Part shown: positions 57,101 through 64,000 of the stretch, piece after piece | Numbering within the stretch: the stretch's first letter is position 1 | Layout: each line of letters opens with the position of its first letter | DNA from: DASVNK01 sp964478815 | GTDB lineage: Bacteria; Verrucomicrobiota; Verrucomicrobiia; Limisphaerales; SXQI01 | Length of the DNA stretch: 64,000 bases | Assembly (NCBI GenBank): GCA_964478815.1 | Contig: CAYZKY010000005.1 | Location: forward strand, 1 to 64,000 | Direction: 5' to 3' | The notes under the pieces: model-generated | Database searches by the model: none | What the model was told of the DNA's origin: nothing | What the model saw: only the letters and a program-made list of their open reading frames with translations | Program-made: the position numbers and the translations under genes

Positions 57101-59903
57101 AGCCTATCCACGAATCTCCAGGCCTCGCCCCGGTCTGATACGCTCGCAGTTGCTCTCGAAGTTCCGCAACGCTGTGGCTGATCATCGCCAATCGCTGCTC
57201 CAGAGCCTCGCGTCCCACTTGCAGCGTCCACGCCAGGTTCCGCAAGTCGGTGTCAGAGTTCTTTCCCAGAAACTCCTCCAGCCGTCGGGCGGCCTCCCGC
57301 AGCCGCTCCGGATTCTTCGCCGAGAGCACGATCAACTCCGGTCCGTTAGCCTCCGTACGCCCGCTTGCTGCGCCCGAGTGCCATTCGTCCACCACCAGAT
57401 GTGCGTTGGACCCACCGACTCCGAAGGAACTGATGCCGGCCCGCTTTAGTCGGCTTTCCCACGCTCGCAACTGGCGCTGCACGAAGAAATGAGTCCCTCT
57501 AAAATCGATCTTCGCATTGAGCAAATCCGCGTGAATCGAAGGGGCAATCTGCCCGTGCCTCATTTGCAGCAGCACCTTCGTCAGCGCGCCAACGCCAGCA
57601 GCCGCTTCGAGATGTCCAATCGAAGATTTCAGCGATCCCATCGGACACGCGGCTCGCCGTGTCTCGCCGCCTCCAAACGCCTTAGCCAATCCCGCAACCT
57701 CCACCGGATCGCCCAGCGCCGTACCCGTCCCGTGCGCCTCAAGGTAGTTGACGGATTCCGGCTGCATCGCGCTGCACGCCAGTGCCTCCTGGATCAGCGC
57801 GGCTTGCGCATTCAGGTCCGGCACGGAATATCCGTTGCTCCGCCCGCCGTGATTGACTGCACTCCCCCGAATCACGCCGTAAATCCGGTCGCCATCCGCC
57901 ACCGCTTTCCCCAACGGCTTCAGCAGCACCGCCCCTACGCCCTCAGCGGGCACATAACCGTCGCCACCTTCACCGAAACTCCGGCAGCGCCCGTCGGTCG
58001 AAGCCATCTTGAGCTGGCTCAGCAAGACCAGCTTGCTCGGATGCAGCGTCAGATTCACCCCGCCCGCGATCGCCACCTGGCACTCGCCCGCCAGCAAACT
58101 GCGGCAGGCCAGATGAATCGCTGTCAGCGACGACGAACACGCCGTATCGATCGCCATGCTCGGCCCGTTGAAATCGAACAGATACGACACCCGGTTCGCG
58201 AGCGACCAAAATCCCGACGTCGTCGCGAGATTCTCCCCGTTGGCCAGCGCCTCCGCTCCGAACAACTGGTATCCCCCCCACATCGCGCCCACGAACACAC
58301 CCGCCTTGCCCCGTTCTCCCAACCGGCGCTTCAACCGCCTCCGCGAGTAACCGGCATCCTCCAGTGTAGCCCACACCACTTCGAGGAAGAGGCGCTCCTG
58401 AGGATCCATCAATTCCGCTTCACGCGGCGACAGATTGAAGAACAGCGGATCGAACTTGTCGTGATCGGAAATAAATCCACCCCATCGCGCATAGACCTCG
58501 GGAAAATCGCGATAATCCCATCGCTCCAAGGGCACCTCCTCGACGCAGTCCCGGCCCGTCTTCAAGTGTTCCCAAAATTCGTCCAGATCGCGCGCTTTCG
58601 GATAACGCCCGCTCATCCCGATGACCGCGATTCCCTCGCCCCAGGTCCCGCCGCCCGGATCAATAGTCTTGCTGCCCTCACTCGCTCGGCTTCCAGTCAC
58701 CGCCACCGAAGCAGCGAAGTCCTTCTTCGCCGCGGCGACGTCTTCTTCCGCGAGCCCCGTCACCCGCTCGCCCTGCAAATACTCCGCCAGCCGCCGGGCG
58801 CTCGGATGTTCGAAGAGCAACGTCGGATAGAACTGCCGTCCGCAGCGCTCCTCCAGCTTGCGAACCACCTCCAGCAATTGCGCCGAATCGAACCCCATCT
58901 CGTAAAAGCCCACCCCCGCCTGCTCCGGCCCCACTGTCTTCCCAAGCACGGCGCTCATGATGTTCAGCACCGAGCCCTGAACTCCGTTTCCCGAAACCGC
59001 CGTCGGCATTCGCGTTTCCACTTCAGCCGCCGAACCGCTTGCCGCAACCGCTCGGCGCAAAAGCTCCGGCGACCTGATCTGCTTGAACGCCAACCCCTCC
59101 ATCCGTGCGATGAGCCGTCCATCCTCCGTGTGAAAATCGATCCGCTCGTCCCGGCTGAAGTCGGCATTGGCTCGCTCCGCGTGCCGCGGCATCGGCAAAT
59201 GCAACCGGCAACTCGCGCCCAATCGTTCGATCGCCCGGAATCGCTCGATAAAGATCGGCACGCACGGCAGCGCTTCGTAGCGCGGCGCCGCGTATTCAGC
59301 GAATGACGACAGCCCCGTCGCCGTGTCCAGCAGCGCCGGAATAAGAAAAAAGTGTTTCGCCAACTGCGCGACGCCAGCTTCCACGCGCAGGTCGGCCTGC
59401 AAGTTCGATGCCGCCAAAAACACCGTCCCCTCGCATCGCATCGTTTGCCGATGCTCGATGCCCACTCGCTTCATCCGGTCGTAAATCCCGCTGACGCTTC
59501 GCTCCTCCACTCCGCGCGGCGGCAACGCCGTCGCTCCGCTAAACTCCGTCGCGTCCCCGGTCAGATGTAACTCCGCCCGCGCATTTTCCTGCCAAACATT
59601 TCCCTTGGGCCGATCCCCATCCCAATCGATGCTCTTCGCGGTCAATCGCCAGTGCCCACCGTCCGGCGCCATCTCCAGCACCACCTTCTTCGCGCCCTGC
59701 GGCTCGATGGCGATCGGCTCTACGAAGAGAATCTGCCGGAACTCCATCTCTCGCTCCGGCAGCCCCGCGCCCCGCGCCATGCGATGGAACAAATCGAGAA
59801 AGGTTACGCCCGGCATGATCCGCAGCCCATGAACCGTGTGGTCGCGCACCACCGGATCATCTCCGCGCAGGATTGTGCTGAATGTTCTTCGCTTTTGCTC
59901 CAT
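52638..59903 (-). CDS. PKS: DH-ACP-KS-DH-KR-ACP-KS
   Basis: This 2421-residue protein begins directly with a DH-like domain (His22 in HTVHGLRIMP). Its second motif is degraded to IPALLDTATG, and the YGPxF motif is not seen. ACP1 (Ser340) and KS1 (Cys589, HGTGT, SSIGH) follow, then a second DH (TEHRVAEGPLLPG; LALDSAIQ), a KR (GGLGGLG, Tyr1654), ACP2 (Ser1828) and KS2 (Cys2102 in DTACSAS). A long Asn/Gly/His-rich linker lies between ACP2 and KS2. KS2 ends in a short flank (TFQRKRYWLGEP) without the longer post-KS linker seen after KS1, then a C-terminal helix (LRQALRQLKRGEISVQEA) that probably docks to the next protein. The first DH-ACP pair should complete the module whose KS is at the end of the preceding protein. 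No AT is present. Confidence 0.94.
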   Translation of the reverse strand: MEQKRRTFSTILRGDDPVVRDHTVHGLRIMPGVTFLDLFHRMARGAGLPEREMEFRQILFVEPIAIEPQGAKKVVLEMAPDGGHWRLTAKSIDWDGDRPKGNVWQENARAELHLTGDATEFSGATALPPRGVEERSVSGIYDRMKRVGIEHRQTMRCEGTVFLAASNLQADLRVEAGVAQLAKHFFLIPALLDTATGLSSFAEYAAPRYEALPCVPIFIERFRAIERLGASCRLHLPMPRHAERANADFSRDERIDFHTEDGRLIARMEGLAFKQIRSPELLRRAVAASGSAAEVETRMPTAVSGNGVQGSVLNIMSAVLGKTVGPEQAGVGFYEMGFDSAQLLEVVRKLEERCGRQFYPTLLFEHPSARRLAEYLQGERVTGLAEEDVAAAKKDFAASVAVTGSRASEGSKTIDPGGGTWGEGIAVIGMSGRYPKARDLDEFWEHLKTGRDCVEEVPLERWDYRDFPEVYARWGGFISDHDKFDPLFFNLSPREAELMDPQERLFLEVVWATLEDAGYSRRRLKRRLGERGKAGVFVGAMWGGYQLFGAEALANGENLATTSGFWSLANRVSYLFDFNGPSMAIDTACSSSLTAIHLACRSLLAGECQVAIAGGVNLTLHPSKLVLLSQLKMASTDGRCRSFGEGGDGYVPAEGVGAVLLKPLGKAVADGDRIYGVIRGSAVNHGGRSNGYSVPDLNAQAALIQEALACSAMQPESVNYLEAHGTGTALGDPVEVAGLAKAFGGGETRRAACPMGSLKSSIGHLEAAAGVGALTKVLLQMRHGQIAPSIHADLLNAKIDFRGTHFFVQRQLRAWESRLKRAGISSFGVGGSNAHLVVDEWHSGAASGRTEANGPELIVLSAKNPERLREAARRLEEFLGKNSDTDLRNLAWTLQVGREALEQRLAMISHSVAELREQLRAYQTGARPGDSWIGFVRGASMMTDDAVSENARKQHARLLSEGRLGEVAELWVDGVEIAWEDSGRDPGRIVTLPSYPFAKERYWLPTKQPRTAASPRIAPRPFGPLLDSFEKTEKGAVFQKTFRLTDRVWTEHRVAEGPLLPGAAIIQMARDAWRVISPEHSDCTIKHVVWLQPMRSESDELALKLTFERAGEQYSFTVRGATNGLLHAQGKLLRAASLEMERIDLKAIRARTEPSADLAQIYRQFAGAGLKLGPLFQMIQSMRGGASEALADVCVPSAAADESWAVLALDSAIQSAIGIARKTQNGLHLPFSVDEVSVFGDVATAAHVHVALLSDAGNVRKFDIRLTDREGLVRARFSKIVSRMTSLGEPSAETPAAELCYFEPYWAPEALDVTEGISSDLFLLGDALAEEIRARVPKGESRVRVTMVKNLSSWPEALKNLASDSNEPITVINSLNWEYRNEPQAHAEASLGSAMLAVQELLRTAPKRPLRWIEAGQNASDGENPFAGMLSGVARTLRLEHPKHACKTVRFRAGTSPETAAETLVAEANQAPEAWSPCVFWNGERLVQRLRSISVSPAARAALRPGGTYLIAGGLGGLGWIFAREFASRCAVNLVLAGRRTLDELGAAKLEALRQMGAKASYRPVDLSNAGSVRALIDEVHTEFGPLHGVVQSAGVIEDAMIARKQHDSWKRVLAPKVQGSIHLDQATATEPLDWFVMFSSLSAVAGNIGQADYAAANAFQDSLAEAREAHRRLGLRRGLTLSINWPWWEEGGMSLTVGARESLARKFGLHSLPSADGIQVFFDGVASGKTRLAVARGKRELLERWLGVEPRETQPVVVRTSGRDARTEQAGAPVPPKASVKAEGNGVPTTRANDILEKLISITADVLKLRPSDLDPENDLREYGVDSVSLMTIVGKIEEAWGIVLEPSALTEHPTLARLTKHLASELPELPREDRTTHNGHHTGAGNGTIHFADTNGHAAKLNGFHVQENGVAHASNGAAHRNGERHRAEPVAVIGACGRFAGAASLERFWARLRAGEDFITEAPPEAWRRDLTAGPHGLNGRGTTHLAGSFLEGVDLFDPGYFGIREADASGIDPQQRLALELAQELLDRAGYTREEIKGRRVAVMLGAGQSDYVPNRTSLWPEGKHAQIIVNQLSNMVAARISDFYHWRGPSWTVDTACSASLVAIHQACQSLRHGEAEMAMAGGVQLLLDASYFAGFQDAGVLSPSGRCAVFDKRADGMVLGEGAGLVLLKRFPDALRDGDQILGVIAGSAVNNDGHTMGLTTPSLEAQEQVIAAALQNAGVDPATIGYLEAHGTGTALGDPIEIKAATQVYRKFTDGKQFCGVGSLKSNLGHLLRAAGVASFLKVLGAFQGRILFPTLHCEEPHPRFRFEDSPFYPVTKAAEWARKSGPRRAGLSSFGFGGTNCHMIVEEFEPAAVGYQRKRSAKPATTFQRKRYWLGEPANERNEHAAPEDPLRQALRQLKRGEISVQEAHSRIG

Positions 59904-59918
59904 CGGTGGTTCTGCGGG

Positions 59919-62900
59919 TTACGATTCTTCTTCCAGCACGAGAAACAAGGGAGGGGCTGGAATGCTGACTTCATTCGACCGCGTTTCGGTCGTCTGCACT
60001 TGCTGCGGCCAGTACCGGCGGCGTTGGAATATTGGCGCGGGCAGCGGCTTCCGGCCGCCCCGGTAGACCGGGTCCTGCGCCGCATCGAATGCTTCGAGGA
60101 TGGCGTGGCCGTTGGTTCCTCCAAAGCCGAAAGAACTCAAAGCGCCTCGCCTGGCTCCCGCGCGCGCAGGCCACGGACGCAATTCGCGGTTTGGATAAAA
60201 CGGCGAGTTCGGGAAATCGAAGCGGGGATTCGGCCGGTCGCAATGCAGCGTGGGGGGAATCTCGCCTTGCTTCAGCGCCAGCGTGAGCTTCACCAGGCTG
60301 GCAATCCCTGCCGCGCTGTGCAAATGCCCCAAGCTCGTCTTCACGCTGCCGATGGCGCAATACCCTTTCTCCTCCGTCGTTTTTCGGAAGACGCCGCTCA
60401 ATGCCCTCAGTTCGATCGGATCCCCGATCATCGTCCCGGTTCCGTGCGCTTCCACATACCCGATGCTCCCAGCGCCCACGCCTGCCAAAGTCAGCGCCCG
60501 TTCGATCACCTCCTGCTGCCCTTCCAGGCTCGGGGTCGTGATCCCCATCGTCCGGCCGTCATTGTTCAGCGCGCTGCTCAGAATTACCGCTTCGATCCGG
60601 TCGCCATCCGCGATCGCGCGCGCGAGGGGTTTCAGCAGGACGGCGCCGGCCCCTTCCCCAGGCACATACCCATTCGCGTGTTCGTCGAACGTGTGGCACC
60701 GGCCGTCGGCGGAGAGCGCCTTCGCCTGGGTCAACATCACGTAGACTTTCTCGTCCAACAAAATGTCCGACCCGCCCGCCAGTGCCGCCGCGCACTCCCC
60801 CGTCCGCAAACTCTGGCACGCGAGATGAATGCTCGCGAGCGAGGACGAGCACGCGGTGTCCACCACCAGGCTTGGCCCCTTCCAATCGAAGAACTGCGAC
60901 ACTTGCGCGGCGACGAAATTCTGCCCGATGCCGGTGATCGTGCTCTTTCGAAAATCTTCGATCCATGACCCGTACCCGCTGCTGCGGCTTCCGGCAAATA
61001 CGCCCACCCTCCGCCCCGCCAGGTCCGAAGGAGCATATCCCGCATGAGCCACTGCTCGAGCCGCGGCTTCCAGGAAAAGCCGGGCGATGGGGTCCATCTG
61101 TTCGGCCTGATCGTCCGGAATGCCGAAGTAGCTCGCATCGAACAGATCGATCCCGTCGATGAATCCCCCCCACTTGCTGATGGTTCGGCCTGCCGCGCCC
61201 GTCGCGTCGAAATACTCCGCGCTGCGCCACCGTTCCGGCGGCACCTCGCGCACGCAATCGATCCCCTCTCGCAGTTTCTTCCAAAATTCCTCCGGACTGT
61301 CCGCGCCGGGGAACCGGCATCCGATGCCGATAATCGCAATCGGCTCGCTCCATCGCCGGCCGCCGGCATTTCGCGCCGTCGTTTCCGATGCGTGCGGTTC
61401 TGCCTCCACCTGGCTGGGCCGGAGATTCCGCTCCGGTCCGCGTGCTGGGATGATCGGTTCGCTCACCCCGCCTTGCTCAAAATAACGCGTTAGCGCACCG
61501 ATGCTCGGATATTCGAGCAGTGCCGAGGGATCCACCGGCTTGCCCACCACCCGGTCGAGACGCCGGGTCACTTCCGCGAGGATGATCGAATCCACTCCGA
61601 ACTCGCTGAACGGCCGCTCGGGTTCAAGCGCTTCCACCGGCAGGCCAAGGCCCTGGGCGAAAACTCGGCGCACCTTTTCGAGCAGCCTGCCCTCGGCCGG
61701 CGGAGATGATTCTGTCGCATCCACCTTCCGCACGCGTTGAGCCGCCTCCATCCACTCCGTGAAATCGCTCCGCGCTTCCGCCAGCGAGACCGGAAAAATA
61801 TTTCCGCCCGCCGGCAGCCCAAGGATCCGGTCGAAAAGCTCCAACCCTTCGTCGACTGTGAGCGGCCTTAACCCATGCGACGCATACTTCGGGTGCGGCA
61901 CCCCACGCCCCATCCCGACGTCATTCCAGAGCGGCCAATTAACGGCCCGGAACCATTTCTTCCCGCGCGATTGCTGCCATGCCGCGAAAAAGTCCGCGAA
62001 AGCGTTCGCCATCGCATAATCGCTGTAGCCGACCGCCAGCCCGGGAACCACCGAGGCCACCGATGAAAATAGAATAAAGAAATCGAGCGCCTCGTTCTCG
62101 AACTGCCGGGCCAGGACTTGCGTCCCATCGATCTTCGGGGTCAACACCTTTCGGAACGATTCCGCGCTCTTGCTGACGAACGCCCCGATCTCCGCATCGA
62201 CCGCACCCGCACAGTGAACGACGCCCGCCATCGCTCCGAACTTCTCCCGCATGCGCGCCAGGAATTCGCTCAACCTTGCCCCGTCCTCCAACGGCACCGC
62301 GCCATACTCCACCGCTGTCCCTTGCCGTTCGATCTCTTGAATCGCTCGGATGCGCCGCCGGACCTCGGGTGAAGCGGTCGCTTCGCTGCCAACTTTATCC
62401 CAATCTGCGCGCTCCGGAATCGGCTGCCTTCCCATCAGGATGAGTTTGCGTGCGCCTCGCTTTATCAGGTGCTTCGCCAGATGCAACCCAATGCCCCCGG
62501 TCCCGCCGGTAATCAGATAAGCCCGCTCGGAACTGATCTCCGGAGCTTGGCTCGACGGCGTCGAATTGCGGATCAGCGCAGGCCCAAACCGCCTCCCGCC
62601 ACGGTAGCAAACTTCCCCCACCGAATCGTTTGCGCTCAACTCTTCCAGAATGGTCCTCGCCGCCGATCGCGGGTCTGTCCCTCGCTCCAAATCGACCGCC
62701 CGCGCTCGCAGCCCGCGATACTCCGCCTGCAGCATTCGCACCAATCCCGTGAGCGCCGCTCCCCGCAATGACGGTGCCGAATTCTCCCGCCCCTGGACCG
62801 ACTCAGTCACGAGCATCAAGGAGAAACCTCCCTGCCCGAATCGGCTCACCAGCCGCTGGTAAAGGGTCAGCACGCCGGCGTCCCATGATCGTCGCGCCCC

Positions 62901-64000
62901 GCTGGTTTCGCCCAACGTCAGATGGATGATTCCTGCCAGTTTTGGACACTTCGCGGCATACGCCTCCGCTGCCTCAACGCTTTCGAAAGGTTCGGTGGAG
63001 TAAGCGCAGCCTTGGATTAAATGGCCTTCCCGCGAAACGATCAACCATCCTCCCGGATTGGCCCTCGCCAGTTCGCTCGCCATTTCGGCCGCCGCCTTGC
63101 TCTCGACAAGCAGCAGGTGCGTCCCTTCCAGTCGGCCGGTTGTTGTCGAAAGCGGTCGTCCAACCCAGGTCTTCTCCAATAGTTCCAGTCTGCCTGGTAG
63201 CTCCTTCGGGATCGGTTGGACTCTCTCGATTTCCAACGTCGCCGGTGCTCCCCAAAATTTCGTCGGCGCGAACGGATAGGTCGGCAGGCTCGCCGTCCGC
63301 CCGCCGCGGTTGGCATTGAGGGCCTTCCAGTCGATCCGCGACCCGTTCACCCAAAATTCCGCCAGTTTCTTGAAATTCCCAGCCCGGTGGAGCGCGGCGC
63401 AATACTCCCTATCTTCCTTGGTTAACTCCAATTTTCCGAGATTGGATCTCGGGGCCGCCCGCCCCTGGCAAATCGCCTCCGAATTCCAGTCGCCTTCCAG
63501 AAGCCCCGCTAGCTCCGCCGCATCGGTGGCCACCACCGCCAGCCTCCAGTCGAACCCGCTTCGGCCAAGCTGGAGCGTGTGGGCGACATCTCGCAGCGGA
63601 ACCTCGCGTCCTGGCCCTCTCAACCACTCCGCCAAACGCTGCGCGCCCGCCCGCAATTGTTCGTTCGTTTGCGCGGAAAGGACGATAATTTCTGGCCCCG
63701 CCGGCCGGTCGGACGCGCGCTCCACCACCGCTGGAGCCTCCTCGATCACGACATGCGCATTCGCCCCTCCAAAACCGAACGAACTGACCCCCGCGCGCCG
63801 TGGCCTCGGCGCCCCGCGCCCGTCCGTACTGGGCGACCACTCCTGCTTCTCGGAGACGATGCGAAACGGTGTCCCTTCCAGATCGATATGCGGATTTAAT
63901 TTCTCAAAGTGCAACATCGCCGGCAGGACCCCATGCTTCATCGCCAGCACTACCTTCAGCACCCCCGCAATGCCCGCCGCGGATTCCAGATGCCCAATAT
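59919..64000 (-). CDS. PKS, 5' part cut by the window: (KS)-KR-ACP-KS
   Basis: The reading frame is open to the window edge, so the start of this protein lies beyond 64000; about 1359 residues are visible. They begin in the C-terminal part of a KS at its IGHLESAAG motif. A KR follows with TGGTGGIG and a YSDYAMAN active site near 62020, then an ACP (EFGVDSIIL, near 61588) and a complete KS (DTACSSS near 60850, EAHGTGT, TSLGH). The last KS has the short C-terminal flank (PLPAPIFQRRRYW) shared by the other KSs that end a protein or precede a bare ACP. Its DH and ACP are probably supplied by the next protein, whose ATG lies 15 bases after this TAA. Upstream synthase genes, and perhaps the trans-acting AT, should lie to the right of the window. 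Confidence 0.93.
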   Translation of the reverse strand, partial: IGHLESAAGIAGVLKVVLAMKHGVLPAMLHFEKLNPHIDLEGTPFRIVSEKQEWSPSTDGRGAPRPRRAGVSSFGFGGANAHVVIEEAPAVVERASDRPAGPEIIVLSAQTNEQLRAGAQRLAEWLRGPGREVPLRDVAHTLQLGRSGFDWRLAVVATDAAELAGLLEGDWNSEAICQGRAAPRSNLGKLELTKEDREYCAALHRAGNFKKLAEFWVNGSRIDWKALNANRGGRTASLPTYPFAPTKFWGAPATLEIERVQPIPKELPGRLELLEKTWVGRPLSTTTGRLEGTHLLLVESKAAAEMASELARANPGGWLIVSREGHLIQGCAYSTEPFESVEAAEAYAAKCPKLAGIIHLTLGETSGARRSWDAGVLTLYQRLVSRFGQGGFSLMLVTESVQGRENSAPSLRGAALTGLVRMLQAEYRGLRARAVDLERGTDPRSAARTILEELSANDSVGEVCYRGGRRFGPALIRNSTPSSQAPEISSERAYLITGGTGGIGLHLAKHLIKRGARKLILMGRQPIPERADWDKVGSEATASPEVRRRIRAIQEIERQGTAVEYGAVPLEDGARLSEFLARMREKFGAMAGVVHCAGAVDAEIGAFVSKSAESFRKVLTPKIDGTQVLARQFENEALDFFILFSSVASVVPGLAVGYSDYAMANAFADFFAAWQQSRGKKWFRAVNWPLWNDVGMGRGVPHPKYASHGLRPLTVDEGLELFDRILGLPAGGNIFPVSLAEARSDFTEWMEAAQRVRKVDATESSPPAEGRLLEKVRRVFAQGLGLPVEALEPERPFSEFGVDSIILAEVTRRLDRVVGKPVDPSALLEYPSIGALTRYFEQGGVSEPIIPARGPERNLRPSQVEAEPHASETTARNAGGRRWSEPIAIIGIGCRFPGADSPEEFWKKLREGIDCVREVPPERWRSAEYFDATGAAGRTISKWGGFIDGIDLFDASYFGIPDDQAEQMDPIARLFLEAAARAVAHAGYAPSDLAGRRVGVFAGSRSSGYGSWIEDFRKSTITGIGQNFVAAQVSQFFDWKGPSLVVDTACSSSLASIHLACQSLRTGECAAALAGGSDILLDEKVYVMLTQAKALSADGRCHTFDEHANGYVPGEGAGAVLLKPLARAIADGDRIEAVILSSALNNDGRTMGITTPSLEGQQEVIERALTLAGVGAGSIGYVEAHGTGTMIGDPIELRALSGVFRKTTEEKGYCAIGSVKTSLGHLHSAAGIASLVKLTLALKQGEIPPTLHCDRPNPRFDFPNSPFYPNRELRPWPARAGARRGALSSFGFGGTNGHAILEAFDAAQDPVYRGGRKPLPAPIFQRRRYWPQQVQTTETRSNEVSIPAPPLFLVLEEES

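Noticed and set aside
57489..59306. Plus-strand open frame of 605 codons
   Set aside because: It is antisense to the DH-ACP-KS region of the 2421-residue PKS; composition is Arg/His/Pro-rich and no family is recognised.
1..64000. tRNA/rRNA genes, CRISPR arrays, insertion sequences, beta-branching (HMG-CoA synthase) cassette genes
   Set aside because: I looked for these and found none. The window is almost entirely one contiguous minus-strand synthase operon without gaps larger than 15 bases between genes.

Overview
The window is GC-rich bacterial DNA. It holds the downstream end of one very large operon, with every gene on the minus strand, so transcription runs from position 64000 towards position 142. 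The operon encodes a hybrid polyketide synthase/non-ribosomal peptide synthetase (PKS/NRPS) assembly line of the trans-acyltransferase (trans-AT) kind. I count 15 ketosynthases (KS, one cut by the window edge), 16 acyl carrier proteins (ACP), one peptidyl carrier protein (PCP), 7 ketoreductases (KR), 7 dehydratase-type domains (DH), one C-methyltransferase, one enoylreductase (ER), two luciferase-like monooxygenases (LLM), one O-methyltransferase-like domain, two condensation domains (C), one adenylation domain (A) and one sulfotransferase (ST). I find no intact acyltransferase. The host cannot be named from sequence alone; Acidobacteriota, Verrucomicrobiota and myxobacteria-like soil or symbiotic bacteria are plausible, but this is a guess.

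Layout in order of transcription. 64000-59919: a PKS entering from outside the window (end of KS, then KR-ACP-KS). 59903-52638: DH-ACP-KS-DH-KR-ACP-KS. 52633-38921: ACP-KS-DH-KR-cMT-ACP-ER-KS-DH-ACP-KS-KR-ACP. 38924-34359: LLM-KS0-DH-SCP2-like-methyltransferase, with no carrier domain of its own. 34352-31476: ACP-KS-ACP. 31479-29617: a second LLM sitting inside the remains of an adenylating enzyme. 29620-23690: KS0-KR-ACP-KS0-ACP, both KSs lacking a catalytic histidine. 23693-13311: C-A-PCP (glycine-like pocket) followed by KS-decayed AT-DH-KR-ACP-KS. 13314-3733: ACP-DH-KR-ACP-KS-ACP-KS-ACP-sulfotransferase-condensation, the likely chain terminus. 3736-2762: an unrecognised conserved protein. 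2752-890: an ABC1/UbiB-family kinase-like protein. 912-142: an Sfp-type phosphopantetheinyl transferase that would activate the carrier domains. Only 141 bases lie beyond it.

The genes are tightly coupled: six consecutive pairs share a four-base ATGA stop/start overlap, and the other gaps are 4-15 bases. Chain growth probably follows gene order. The 29.6-38.9 kb block (two LLMs, a methyltransferase, an SCP2-like domain and a non-condensing KS around a small ACP-KS-ACP protein) looks like an oxygenation/methylation station. A glycine-like residue is then added, several more extensions follow, and the chain meets a sulfotransferase and a terminal condensation domain instead of a thioesterase.

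The most unusual parts are the ACP-ST-C terminus, the SCP2-like domain inside a PKS, the LLM embedded in adenylation-domain remnants, a decayed cis-AT inside an otherwise AT-less line, three apparently non-elongating KSs in a row of genes, and a duplicated KS-ACP-KS cassette. Domain calls rest on motifs read directly from the translations. Family function is established knowledge. Product statements are inference.
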